NCBI GenBank assembly: GCA_020086605.1
Contig: JACBWW010000002.1
Location: 30,122,475 to 30,186,474, forward strand
Length of the DNA stretch: 64,000 nt
Direction: 5' to 3'
Source of the DNA: Lanius collurio
Taxonomy: Eukaryota > Chordata > Aves > Passeriformes > Laniidae
The position numbers and the translations under genes were made by a program. Shown in pieces: positions 24,662-37,100 of the stretch (positions within the stretch are counted from its first letter, which is position 1; each line of letters begins with the position of its first letter). Below the pieces are notes generated by a model. It did no database searches. It saw only the letters and a program-made list of their open reading frames with translations, and was not told the origin of the DNA.

Positions 24662-26738
24662 CTGGATAAGAGGGAGAATGGAGATGATAACAAACAAAAC
24701 AGGATGCCTGACTCACAAGCAGGCCGCAGAAGTAATATGGGTGTCTTGCATTCCCAAGTGGAGAAGCCAAGGCACAAGGAAAGGCGTGCATCCACAGAAT
24801 CTCAGGAAAGGTGTGTATACAAGCAGCGCATCTAAGGAAAAACATGGCTGAGAGTGTGTGCCCACAGCACCACAAGGTTGTAGCAGGTCTTGAGAAATGG
24901 GAGCTCTGCAGTTCTGGACATGTATCCCAGAGGACTTTTTTCCTTTCCTGCTTGTCGCCATGGATATCACTACATCATTACACTGCAAGTTCACTACTCC
25001 CATCTACAGCCAGCTGGTAACTACCAGGTTTGGGGACGCATACACACACACACACACACACACAGGGGCACACACACTCTCTGAGAGCATACAGCTCTTC
25101 TCGCTCCCAACAAAACTTTGACAACAAGGGTGTTATGACTTTTTCCTGCTCTAAGAAAATCTATCCATCAGCTTCCGCCAGCTCATGCAACATTTTTCTG
25201 AGGCACTTCTACAAGAACCGTTCCATTCTATGAAGAGTTATCATGGAATACAAATGAAATATATATTTGAAAAGCTGATGAAGGCATGACAAAGCTGGAG
25301 GCTACTGAGCAATATCTACTCCTGTGACTGCGAACCCACTGTATTTTTTTGCCACATAACTGAACCTAGTTCTGAGCCCCACTGGCTGATAGAAAGGTAA
25401 AGCGCAGGGTCTTTGGACATGGCAAGATCAGCAAATTTCAGAAAGTCATGGCTCAAAGGTGTGGGTGGTTTTGCACTTCTTCTTTAAGCTTTGATGATAA
25501 CCATACTAAAATGCAAGTTTATTATGCAGCCTGGCAAGATTTCAGCGATTTTATTGAAGGGGCATTTTGTTATGTTTATTAGATTTGTCAAAAAGACATT
25601 TTATGATGTTTATGAGATAGCATATAAATTTATGAAACTGTAACATTTTTGTCAAAAATATCCTTTGCTGGAAATCAAATAATGCAAGTAGTAAAACCTC
25701 CCATCAGAAAAATCCAGGCAAAATTTTCCATTAGGCAAGGTAAAGACTCATCCACAGACCAATCTGTGAAATACCACCAATAAAATCTATGCTGTAAAGC
25801 ACTAGGAAGGATGCTGGGTGTATGCAGGAAGGCTGCAATGCTCCCAGCTGGGTGCAGATGTGGCCGTTCTGTCTGACGTCCTTACCTGACTACAAGTGAG
25901 TGGCCTGCTGGTTTTGTTGCCCAAGCTTTTGCAGAAGGAAGGAACAAACTTCTGGCTAGTGTTTGGCTTTGTGTTGTGTACTGCTGCCCATGGTAATCAC
26001 TCATCCCTCTGCTTTCCAGGACGTGACTGGCAGGGGTTGATGTAGTGCACAGGAATGAGCCACAAGCACATCCTCCACCAGCTCTCTGCTCTGTCTCCAA
26101 TCCAGAAGCTCCTTCTGCAGGGTTGTTCTTTTTCTTTGTTGCTGTTGTTGCTTTTCATTTACTGCTGTTCATTTCTCTCTCCCTCCTACACCTCCTTCAA
26201 GTAAAAAGCTGTCTTGTATTTCCGCTCAGAGAGCTCCCTTCTGCTCCTCATTTTTTTTCTTTTGTTCATCCTCTGCAATACCATCAAGATGATGTGAAAT
26301 ACTTGATCTCTTCCATTTTCCTTCTTACTTAGGAGGTCATTTTTGCACTCTGTAATTGATGCTCCTCCCTTTTTTGGAGACTGTAATGTGGCAGCAGGAC
26401 AGGCTGAGAAACAGATTAAGCCATTACTTTGTCAGCTGTGATCTTGATCACAGCCATGACAAGATTTTCAAAATGAGGATTTTGGAATGCTGTTCAAAAA
26501 TCTCTCTCCCAGGCAGGGGAAGATGTAGCAACAATGAAATGTTTCCCATGCTGCTTCCATTTTGCTGAGGAATCCTAAAAATTTGGAAAGGTGGTGGGGA
26601 TGAAAGGCATTGAGAGGTTAGGCAGGAGAAATCCATGCACTAAAGAGCTGAAAGAGTAGGGATGGGGAGGGAATGAAGTCAGCCCCACCTGTGAGTCAAG
26701 GCACACTGTTCTTATGCTGGAGGAGTTCATCCTGCCAT
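24662..26738. other. Non-coding stretch with a (CA)n tract
   Basis: Probable intron. Besides the (CA)n at 25042-25064, a 40-base minus-strand piece at 25886-25925 has a strong donor (AGTCAG|GTAAGG) and a fair acceptor (gttccttccttctgcaaaag). Its frame is phase-compatible with the exon at 24557-24661, but 40 bases is too short to call on frame alone. Confidence 0.35.
25042..25064. repeat. (CA)n microsatellite
   Basis: Pure AC dinucleotide run, with a second short CA run (25069-25077) after a GGGG interruption. Confidence 0.95.
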
Positions 26739-26860
26739 GAATCACAGAATCAAAGCATTTCTGAGCTTGGAAAAGACCTTCAAGTCTCCAACTGTTAACC
26801 TAGCACTGCCAAACCCACAAGTAAACCACATCCCTATTTCTACATTTACATTTACAGCTT
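26739..26860 (-). mobile_element. CR1 LINE 3'-end fragment, antisense
   Basis: Starts with AATCACAGAATCA, then GCTTGGAAAAGACCTTCAAG and CCAACTGTTAACCTAGCACT, the reverse complement of the CR1 3' end. Diverged and truncated to about 120 bp. Confidence 0.88.
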
Positions 26861-27507
26861 GCTCCATGATGTATCAAAATGAAACAGACCCAATACTCTT
26901 ACAGACTTAATGCCTAATGATCATTGCCAGAATATTGGAAGAAATAAAAAACTAAATGCATGAGAGCTTACAATTTCCAACTGTTACCTTTTGCACTGTT
27001 TTTATGTATTCTAAGGGACACGGTGAAAATGGTGTAAATGTACTACTCTTTGAGTGACTGTTGTCTTTTAAACAGTTGCTTTTCAAAACATACATAATAT
27101 TTTGGTACTGGAAAAGCAAAAAGTGTTGCAACCACAGTATTTCAATTTCATACGTTTTTTATTAAATAAGGCCCGGAAGGACAGAGAAGGGAGCTATTTG
27201 AAAACAGAGCACAGACAAGGGAGATATGATTACTTTATGTAGCCAAAGGGTCATCTCACAGGTCATTACTTCACCAACAATTTTTCCGGACCTGCTTTGT
27301 CTTGCACTTTTGGGTGAGGAGGTGCAGCACTGCTTTGCTTGCTGTTCTCCCTCGTTCCACTAGGGGACACATTCAAAGCACAATACCAAGTCGGGTCCTG
27401 CAATAACCTTACTACACCTAATCTCTCACGATGCCGAGAGTGTGACTGTGACCAGCCAAGGGGTATTTAATCTTCCATTTCCACATGTCTTGTTTTGGGA
27501 AGTATAC

Positions 27508-27697
27508 CTCATAAAATGCCATGGGAGCCAGAAGCTGACAGCGTCCATCAAATAGCAAAGTGTTGTGTTTATTGTCCAAGCTCTCCCTAGCTGAAATCTC
27601 AGTCGACTTGGATGTTCCTATTAAGTATTTATCCATCTGAAAGTGCTGCACTGTCATTGATTTGATTGAGATGGAAGCATAAACCACAGTGATTGGC
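27508..27697 (-). CDS. Candidate internal coding exon, product unknown (strong)
   Basis: This is one of the two best exon candidates in the window. The minus-strand acceptor is tgcattttcatactgtccag and the donor is ATGAG|GTATAC, around 190 bases. One frame is open throughout, entering after two carried bases and leaving in phase 0. It starts PITVVYASISIKSMTVQHFQ, passes through an acidic/serine stretch (STEISARESLDNKHNT) and ends LLFDGRCQLLAPMAFYE. A 63-codon open frame has roughly a 5% chance per frame in random sequence. Composition looks like a globular protein with alternating beta-type residues. I do not recognise the family. The donor is followed by more open frame (to 27418), so a read-through variant is possible. 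Confidence 0.5.
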
Positions 27698-30638
27698 CTG
27701 GACAGTATGAAAATGCAAAAGGCTGGGAGAATTGGGATGGTAAGTCAGTGACACTGCAATTACTATGCAAGTTTTAGAAGAATGAACATCACCAAACAAA
27801 ACTTCCTTGGCATGGATGCTGCTTTCAGCAAACTTAGAAACCACAACCCAAACATATTGAAGAAACTGCCTAATTCTGTTGGCCTAAAATAACATCAGGT
27901 GCAGGGCTCACAGAACACATTTGTGTGTCTTCCCCCATCCCCCCCTCTATAACCCCAAGATACACCTGCACATGAAGTCTATCACCACCTTGAGAACTCT
28001 TACTGTAGTTGTACAGCAAGTTTATGCTGTCTTTAAGGAGAGTCCTTGTCTGGGTCTATCCTGAGTTTTATGTTTGTTTGTTTTTCCACAGAGAAAAGGT
28101 CCTAGATTTACAGGAATTCTACATTCCTATAGCCTTGAATAAATTGGGACAAGACTCCTCTCTTCCACCAGCACAGGTCACAGCACACCAGCTTCTGCAC
28201 CAAATATCAGACACAAAGCCTTGGGGAAGAAGCTGGTTCACAAAACATTGACAGAGACCTTGTTTACAGACTCAGAGTTTTCTCTCCCATTTTTGCCAGT
28301 TTTATTCCATCCTTGTTGCAATGAGCTATATCCTAAGCACATCCTTCTCCATTGTTTTAGTATTTACTCCTATACCTCCAGGTCCCTCTAGACATGTCTG
28401 ATCTGCCTGCTTTTCCTGGGTGCATGACAACCTGTGAATCCTGGATGGCTGCATGATTGCTGGGCAAGGAGATTGTGAGGTGTGAAATAGTGTATGAGAC
28501 TTTGAGTACGTGCACCATTAGCCGAATCCTATTATCTTGGCCTTTGATCCAGTGAGAGCCTACAGGTAAGCAGATGAATCAACCCCAGCATGAAGAAATA
28601 TCATATGGCATATCAGCAAGAAGCCAGGTAGAAAAGTTCAAAGTAGAGATGTGTCCACACAAAACTTAATACACCATACCTCATCCAAAGATTTTTGCAC
28701 AAGCCACCTTTTAAATAAATGCGGTGTATCAAAAGTGAACATTGACTTGCTGTAGTTCACTGTGTGATTCAAAGTATTTCAGGTTTGTAAGAGGAGGGTA
28801 GTACAAAAGTACAAATAGAATAAGCTGGCCATTAGGTAGCATTTGTCATGTGGCTGTGAATAACTGAGGAAAGCATGTGAGCAGCACATACAAGAGAGAC
28901 ACAAAAGAAAGGAGGATCATAGAGAATGTTAGAGCTTCTTCCTCTTAAGAATTTATTTAACCCACTGACTGCTCATTTGTTTAATTAAAAATAAAAGATT
29001 ACTGAAAGACCTCCATGGTTCTTGGATGATACATTAAGGATACCTTAACTCAGCATTTTGGGATGGTACCCTTTGGACTGATCATGGCCCTGGCATAATA
29101 CCAGTGCCTTCCACCAAGATACTCCCCATTACAACAGAGCTGACTTTGCCCTCTCTTCCTGAGGCCACATAACTGTGCTTGGTAGTTATGAAAGGAATGT
29201 ATGAGACAAAAATTAAATAGAAAGAACAGTATGACTGCAGCTTCATGAATTTTACTCCAGTCCAAATGAACTTGGAAAGATTTCTAGGCAAGCTTTTTAA
29301 GTCAGGGAATATTAAGGCATCAGATTTTTAAGTCTATCAGCACTGACACTGATTTAGTATTTTCAGTATCACTTTAAACACCAGGATTCATAGACGATCT
29401 GTCAGACTTTCAGAGGAGACTGTCCAAGCACTTTGAGGTCACAAATGTCTTGGAAACCAGATGTCTTTAATATCTGCATGTTGTTAGCAGGTCAGAAGAG
29501 TGTCTTGTCCACTGACAACCTTGCTTTGCCTCTAGTAACCTGATATGGATTACTTGACCAAAGAGAATTTGCTTCATAAATAGAGATGGCTTTTGCCATT
29601 CCCAGTGAAGACCTGTGATCTTCCAAGGTTTGGAGCATTGTTTACTGTGGGAACAACTTTACTGTGCAATGATTTAGGGCTTCTGGAAAAAAAACAACAG
29701 GGGCAGAAAAAAAAGCATGGCTCTGAGAGGCTCGATCACCCCTCTCCAGTGCAGTTTGCATGCCTCATGATGGGATGGCAGTGAGTATCTGTCAGATGAG
29801 TCCCACTTTTTCCCTTTCCTCCCACCTGTGCTGCCCTAGAGAGGTTTGCATCCTTTCCCTGAGTCTGTGGAATCCTCTGTCTTCACACCACGAAGCCCTT
29901 GATGCTCCTGTAAGATAAGCAGAATGGCTGTGTGAGAGACTGGATGTGTTCCAAACTATTCCCCGGGCAGCTCCAAGCGGAGCAGATTGTGGCTGAACAG
30001 ATGGCAGCATTCAAAATACCTGGGCTCCCCTGAACAGGGCCAGTTCAACCAGCTATTCCCAGTTACCCCACTGCACTCCATGTATCTGCCTGTCTCTAAT
30101 GCTTTAGATAAGACATCACATCCTGAAGCTGTGCCTGCTTAGTATGCCCACAACATATTTTGTAGCACTCTTGCTGAAAGCTGGGTTTTCCCCAGTGATT
30201 CTGGGTAATGTTTGCACCTGGAATTATCCAAATGTCTAACTGACAGGAATCCTATACCTTCTGGGGAGTAAATTTTCTGGGGAGGTATTCAACAGATAAG
30301 ATATTCTGCTATGTATATATCAATATTTACAATTTCTAGAACCAAATCTGGAGTCTCACTGAATAATTGGAAGAAAACACACATATTTTGACACTGCTAT
30401 GTAAGTACTTTGGGCCTCATTTCTAATTTATAATGTGCTTTGGGATTATAGGTGTCCTATAAATGTAAGATAACTATTAGTAACAGAATCTCTGCAAGTC
30501 CCAAAAGAGTCAGCTAGGAACAGATAGGGGGTATTCTGCATGTTTGTCAAACCAAACATAACCATCATAGGAGAATATTTCTTGTCTTTTATTGGAATGA
30601 AGCAGAGAAACAGTATGAACAAATATAATTAAAAATAC
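27698..30638. other. Non-coding stretch
   Basis: Probable intron. A 28-base minus-strand piece near 28679-28706 has a fair acceptor and a GTATGG donor but is too short to judge. Open frames at 29050-29291 (minus) follow an acceptor-like site but have no donor. A plus-strand donor CTACAG|GTAAGC lies at 28565. Confidence 0.35.
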
Positions 30639-30701
30639 CTTCTGGATTACATGTACCCCTGATTGCTCTTGCAAGCCAGATATCAAATTTTGCACTGTTT
30701 T
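30639..30701 (-). CDS. Candidate small coding exon, product unknown
   Basis: 63 bases between a modest minus-strand acceptor (aaaaatcaacccctag) and donor AGAAG|GTATTT. Phase 0 in and phase 0 out, reading KTVQNLISGLQEQSGVHVIQ and then K. The entry phase matches the exit phase of the candidate exon at 34102-34157. The acceptor tract is poor and the donor is not ideal, so this is a weak call. Confidence 0.25.
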
Positions 30702-32032
30702 CTAGGGGTTGATTTTTAGTCTATAGTCTCCATCTAATGCTGAATACAGCCAGCATTACTTCAAGCTTATTACATTTGTAACATAATACAAATACAACAC
30801 CATTAATTTAATTTTATTTACATTTCAGAGTTATTCAGCTGGAATAAATTGAACACAATTTGATTGAAACTGTCCTGCAGGACTGATTTTAGGCACATTC
30901 GCAACAGTGCTCTATAAATGATGGCAGCATTTAGTACACAAAAAATACCCTCTTGAACTGGAGGATTTGAAAGAGTCATTATCTGATGAGGGAAAAGCAA
31001 CATTGCCAAGAACAGGGCTAAGATGAACAGTTCTTCTCTGGAGCCCACTTTTCATTGCATGTGCCTTCAGAAGAGGCCTTGTCTGGAGAGCGTGATCACC
31101 ACACACATACAGCTTCTACAGAAAGCAGTTCCTAACTTGGGTGTTTTACTGGCACAAAAGCATCAGGACTCAGCTGAACTGTTTGAGTGATGGAAAAGGA
31201 ATGAAGAAAATCAATGTTTGTTTTGTAGTGGCCCTTAGAAGTCTCAGTCAATGATGGGGAAGCTGTTATAAAGACACTTTGCAGAACCAAAAGACCATCC
31301 CTGCCTTCCAGGTGTAGGTATAGGGCAGACAGGGCAGTGGGTTTGATTTGAGTCCCATTTGTTAAGTGTGATGGAGAATGGCCACACCACTGGCAAGCTT
31401 TTCAAAGGCAAGGTAGTAAAGGAGTGTTTTCAACAGAGATTTGGAAAGATAATGAGGGTATTTTGCTGCTGTTTACCAAGATTCTTCCCAATAGCAGCAA
31501 GGAAAAAAAGAGCAGAAGTTGTTTCTATAAAAATGTTAACAAGTGAAAAATAGAGACTGACAGAATGATGAGAAGGAGATGGCATTGTCATAGCAAAGGA
31601 GAGCTCTTTGGCAGGGTGGGAAGGGGCTTGACAGGAAAGATGAATAACTTGTGTTTGATGGAGTAAAGAGGAGGACTGTAGTAGAGAGGCAAAGAATGTG
31701 TAAAATCCTCAAACTGTTGGATTAGGAGGATGATCTTTATAGCAGTATTTTGCAGGAATGTGCACAGACTGAAAATACACTTGGCAAGACCAAAGAGAAG
31801 GATGTTTTAGTAGTCAAAATGCAAGGCAATTGAATTTTAGCCAGGTTAGATAAGGCCATCTAATGCTTTTTAATGGGAAGACTAGGCTACTAGCAGCATC
31901 TTTCTTATCTTGCCTGGAAGTGAAAGGAAGACTTTGAATCAATTTTTCCTTCTGATTATCACTGGGTTTTGTTCCAAATTCTGACCGCCTGCAGTATCTA
32001 GGAGACAGTCCCATTCACATCTGTGGGAAGAC
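30702..32032. other. Non-coding stretch
   Basis: Probable intron. Plus-strand donor-like sites (for example near 31411) have no convincing exon. No repeats recognised. Confidence 0.35.
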
Positions 32033-32275
32033 ACAGAATCATAGAATTGTTCAGGTTGGAAAATACCTTCAAGATCATCCATCAAGTCCAACCTTTACCC
32101 AACACTGAAATCTAACACCAAAACATGTCCATAAGTGCCACATCCACACATCTTTCAAGTAAGTTCAAGGATGATGACTCCATCACTTTCCTGGGCAGCC
32201 TGTTCCAGTGTTGACAGCCTTCTTGGTGAAGGCAGTGGGATCTTTGGTATCCTGCCACCTCTCTAACTGAGCTCG
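32033..32275 (-). mobile_element. CR1 LINE 3'-end fragment, antisense
   Basis: Begins CACAGAATCATAGAATTGTT, continues with GGTTGGAAAATACCTTCAAG and ATCAAGTCCAACC, and further in has GGGCAGCCTGTTCCAGTG. This is the reverse complement of an avian CR1 3' region. A perfect plus-strand donor (GGACAG|GTAAGTGAG, 32326) lies just beyond it. Confidence 0.93.
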
Positions 32276-33164
32276 TGTAAGTCCTGAATGAAAGTTGGAA
32301 GATATCACTGTTAGGACAGGTAAGTGAGATTTGTTGGTGCTGATTTGGTGGTGTCTAATAGGTGGGCACTCAAGGTCAATCCTCTTATGGAACTAGCAGA
32401 AGAAAAAGGGGATTTTTGTTCCAGACCACTGAGATATTTGTGATACTTCAGCAAGACATTTGATTATGAAGAAAAAGAACTGCCATGCTATACCAAACAA
32501 ATAGACCATATAGTTTAATAATCCTGCTGTGATAGTGCCTGTAGAAACAATTCAGATTAAGTACAAGGAACCAAGCAGAAGACAAGTAGGGTATGGCTTG
32601 CCAAAAGGGGAAGTTTCTTTTTAATTCTTATCAGTTAGCAACTAGCCTAAGCCCTGAAGCGAGAGGGCTTATATCCTTCCATAACAAAAGAAAATATGTA
32701 TTCTATTTAATAAGAACATCCCCAATTACATTATCCATATAAATGTCTAATCCCTTTATTTAAATCCTACTAATCTCTTAGGCTTAATGTTATCTTATGG
32801 GAATGAGCTAATTAGGCATTGTATAAAATGTATTTCCTTTTAACAGTTTTATATTTGCTGCCTTATATTTCCATTGAATGTTCCCCTTGTCCTTGTATTC
32901 TGGGAGCATGAATAGGAGTATCTATCTCTCCCTATTTCTCTTTCTTTCTACTGCCCTTCTTTCTACATTTTTCACATCTCAGTCAGGGACCTCCTTTCTG
33001 GTGTACAACTTCCAGTGTTTCCAGATGTTCCCCAGCCAACAACACATTCAGGTTGCTTTGCAATTTCTGCCACTTGTATCTGAGAGCCTTATTCAGTACC
33101 TTTACCAAACAGAAGCCAGATCAGAGCAAAAGGATTGTGCCATTGACTCAATCAAAGGCATTAC

Positions 33165-33461
33165 CATGACTGCAGGCTAGTTTGGCCCATACTCTGAGTA
33201 GACTGGCATTATCTACAGATCTGAGCTCCCCATCATGCCTTGAGCAGAAGAATCCACTGCACTCTCCCAGTTCCTTTCCTGAGGCATTACTGTTCAAGGA
33301 AAACCCTACAAGTGCCTGGGTGCTCTCCACCACCGCTTCCAGAGGCACTGTTCTGTGCCTGCTCATGCAGGATGCCTCTGCCATTGCTCCATCTACTCTG
33401 CATGTGAGAAGGCTCTGTGGCAGTGTCCAATCCACCTCGAACACCTCACTTTGCCCTCCCT
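33165..33461 (-). CDS. Candidate large internal coding exon, product unknown
   Basis: 297 bases on the minus strand between a pyrimidine-rich acceptor (ctcctgtttaactgtttggaag) and a donor CATG|GTAATG. One frame is open throughout, entering after one carried base and leaving with one over. It begins GGQSEVFEVDWTLPQSLLTC and ends VWAKLACSH, with several cysteines and a serine/asparagine-rich middle. The chance of a random 98-codon frame staying open is about 1% per frame. The acceptor's last bases (GGAAG) are weak, and a plus-strand frame of similar length overlaps it. That is a sign of low stop density in this GC-richer patch. Family not recognised. Confidence 0.4.
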
Positions 33462-33630
33462 CTTCCAAACAGTTAAACAGGAGCCAAGGAAGGGATTAAG
33501 GAGGTGTCTTTCTGCCAATCCTTACCAACTTTAAAACTGAACGCTTATTCCTACGCTTTGTTTCCAGCCCTTTTGCAGGTGTTTGATGCTTCCGCCTCTT
33601 ACCTTTTACCCACCTGGCCTTTTTATCTTT

Positions 33631-33650
33631 GGGGGGGGGGGGGGGGGGGG
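33631..33650. repeat. G20 homopolymer
   Basis: Twenty consecutive G on the plus strand (C20 on minus). Such runs are rare in vertebrate DNA, can form G-quadruplexes, and are often mis-sized in assemblies. Confidence 0.97.
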
Positions 33651-34101
33651 CTGATACACGTTTTTAAATAGCCAAATAAAATCTGACAATTTGTTCATAT
33701 CCTGTACAACCCTGCAGTGTTACTGGAGTCATGATAGTAAAGCTTAGTTCTTGCTAGACTATAAAGAGCCTGCACAGAGCAAAATATAGAAATTGTGAAG
33801 GATTTCTATATTCTGGATTCAGTACAATATTGCTTCTGGCACTCATCCAAGCTTCTCCACATTGATTTTTTTTTTTTCCTCAGAGTTTATACAGAAAGCC
33901 AAAAAACCTTTACATTGAACCCAGAAGTAAACTGATCACAAGCCAAAGATGAGTCCTCTCTCTGCAGCTATCTGAACCATTACAGCAGCATTTACTGAGT
34001 GCCTTTATTTTTTGGGTTTTAATCTGCAGAGTGCTTACAGCTCCAGAAAGATCTTTCTTAATGGACTTTAATAGTGATACAGCATTAAACTTATATAGTA
34101 C

Positions 34102-34157
34102 CTGCCACACCAAGGCATCCCAGTAGACTTCCCAAATAATAGAGTTTAAAGCTTCTG
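34102..34157 (-). CDS. Candidate small coding exon, product unknown
   Basis: 56 bases on the minus strand. The acceptor lies behind a long pyrimidine tract (cattctctcgagccttgcctttggcttgtgaaag) and the donor is GGCAG|GTACTA. The favoured frame enters after one carried base and leaves in phase 0: EALNSIIWEVYWDALVWQ, rich in tryptophan and hydrophobic residues. The entry phase matches the exit phase of the exon at 40624-40712, giving an alanine at the junction. A second frame is also open. Confidence 0.4.
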
Positions 34158-37100
34158 CTTTCACAAGCCAAAGGCAAGGCTCGAGAGAATGAAATTAAGT
34201 TTAGCTTTTAAAATATTGACAAACTTGACATTATTAATTTCAAGAGGTGAATTCATCGCTGCGGGAATCAATTGCAAGGGACAAACCAGGGGAGGATCAG
34301 CAGAGACAGTATTGGTCAGCTCACAACTACACTTCTGCATGGGAACCCAGGAATGAAATCCCTTGTCCAATGTGCAACAATTGAATGTTTACAGCTGTTT
34401 AACCCACTGCAATTAAAATCAGTCATCCAGAAAAGCAGCAAGAAGTCTGAAGTTGGACTTGCTGTATGTCATTTTGAGCTTTCATGCAGTACCTCTTATA
34501 CAATGGTCTCAAAGCATTCTACAACTATTAAGAGGTTACGCCTCCTTGAGAGCAAAAGCATTACAGGCATTGCAAAACAAGACACATAAAGATCAAGCAA
34601 TCTGTGGAAATTAATTCATAGTAGTACTAATAGCAGAAACTCAGGAACTCGGGTTCTCAGATTCCCTATCTACTGCTTAGGCAACAAAGCTTCCTGAAAC
34701 TCCAAGAGGTCAATGTGTTTCATGAATAACTTCTCTTTCACTTTGGTCGTAATCCTAAGAATGGTTGTATAGGTGTTATTAAGACTAAATTAGTGTTAAT
34801 GATTGTAGCTTTTAACTGGTATAAGCAAGTGTCATTTCCTTTCATCAGCAGGATTTCATGGTTTGAAAGCCAAGAAAGCAGGAGAAGAACCAGACTTTTT
34901 GTTTTCTGAGCAGACCAGTCTTTCAAGAATAAATGAAACAAGTCAGAAACATTTTGCAGACCACTTGAAGGAAGAATACAAGGACATGCTGAAATGTCTA
35001 GAGCATTTATAAACATGTTTGAACAAATCCTGCTAAGAGATTTTACCTAATTTCAACAGAATAGGAAACCTATTTCCTAGCTGTCTGCATGAGCTGATGA
35101 AAACTGCTTCTGAATTGTGACTGCAAAGTTCAAGACAGGTCACACTTTTCAGTAGGAAATAGGGCATACGCTTATTTAGCCTTACAACTAATATATACAT
35201 ACTTTTGGTGCCATATCTTTCAAAGTTAAATGTATCTTCAAATGATTACAGCTATTTGCTTATTCACAAGTTACTTATCATGTCTGATAAATCTGTGAGC
35301 ACCACACTGTGCATCAAGATACAAGTTCCTATTTGAAACTGCTAAAATATTTTTTTTATAATGGCAGTAAATGTTTTTGATTCAGACAGCATAAGCAACT
35401 GCATCTTATTGATATTATGCAGAACTGAGCTTGGAATAAGGCATTTTTATTTCTCCGCTGTAAGACTGTCCTCCATGATTTTCAAACCATTCTTAGACAT
35501 TTTGCTGCAAGGTAAAAGGTGACATGTAAAATCAACTACTGGAAGGAAATGGTATGACTGGGCAAAAAGTATGCATAAAAAAGGGCAAAAAGAGCTCTTC
35601 TCAAAGAGAAAGTTTATAACCAAACTCAATGGAAAACAAAATGGTCTGGGGATTGAAACTATATTTTTCATCCCATATGGGAACTCCACCCTTCCCCAAG
35701 GTCATTCACACATTCTGCCTCCTATGAAGTCCATTTACAATCCTTTCATGAGTGTTTATTGAAGGTGTGAAGAGGAAAATATCTCTGACTGAGCTACGTG
35801 GTGCTAGGAACCAATTTGCACCTTCTACCTACTCCACAAATTTGCAGCATCACTTCTTTACACCTATGGGCAGAACATTTGACTGTGGAAACCAAAATGC
35901 TAACCCAATGCCCTTGGGCTCTCCTACATTTTTTTTGGTGTCAGGACAATAGAGCTGGGTAAAGCAGATAACAAATATCAAAGGCCCAGTTCTGTCACTT
36001 AATGAAAATATGGGAGTACTGTCAGAATGAAGAAGGTACATCTTTGGGTTAAACAGATCCAAAATATGAAATATTAGTGGATTTGGATGAGAAAATGATG
36101 AAGAGGTATGTTATCCCAAATGCCTAACCCCCACAAAGACACAGCATAGAATATGAGGCACAGTGCACAGTCAAGCTTCCCTTGGTTCATGCATTAACCT
36201 GCATGAGCTGGGAAAGAGGCAGTATAAGAAAATAAAGTGTGTGCTAACTTTCATATCCAAAGCTGGGGCAAATAGTTATCAAGAAGCAGTTGATGCTGGT
36301 ACTGATAAAGGAGATCAGTCTAGGCTGGTTCATGGAGCAAAGGATCAGAGGACAAAAGGGACAAAGTATACTCAGCGGTATAATAGAGGAGTGACATGTC
36401 TAATCGGGTGGGCGTTCCTGAGAGACACTGCCCCACAGGCAGGGAGTTTGGAGACTGAGAAGCTCTAGGACCTTGCAGGGAGGAGAATGAATGATAACAG
36501 CTTTTTGCTAGGTTTTATGCAGGGTTGGCATGGGACAACAAGAGAGGGAAGAGGAAATTTATTAAGTGGGTACTTTAGCCTGGGGCATTTAGTGACTTTG
36601 TACTGGTAGAGGATTTTATGTGTTTCATTCAGAAGCCCAGTACTGCTGGGCACTATAACAACATAAACTACAAAGGCAGTTCTGCTTTGATAAAGTCACC
36701 AGCCAGGAACAGGGAGCCCGGAACAGATCAATATATAATGTGGGCATCATCAGCAAACCACCTGCTTAACCAATGTCTAACAGCCTGTCGCCAGAAATAG
36801 CATACAGGAGACTAACATGGGTGTAAGAGACTCTGCAGTAAATAATTATGGATTATGCTACAGCTAAGTAGTTTGTCTCTCATCCATGTTTGTCCTGCCT
36901 TTACTATGGCTGCTGTCCTCATGCATTTTACTTCAACCTCCAGAAAAAAAGAAAGCTAGCCATAGACCTTTTTGCAGGGGTACAAATTAGAGCCTAGATT
37001 TCAGTGTAAGCTGAACCCAAACTGGACACAACTAAAACACAGACAGCAAAGTTTAATATTAGTAGTCCTTCAATGCCATCACATCTCCTAAGCCTTTATT

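Noticed and set aside
36150..36209. Near-perfect minus-strand acceptor (ctgcctctttcccag)
   Set aside because: The only nearby donor (CAG|GTTAAT) would give a 9-base exon, and longer frames close quickly.
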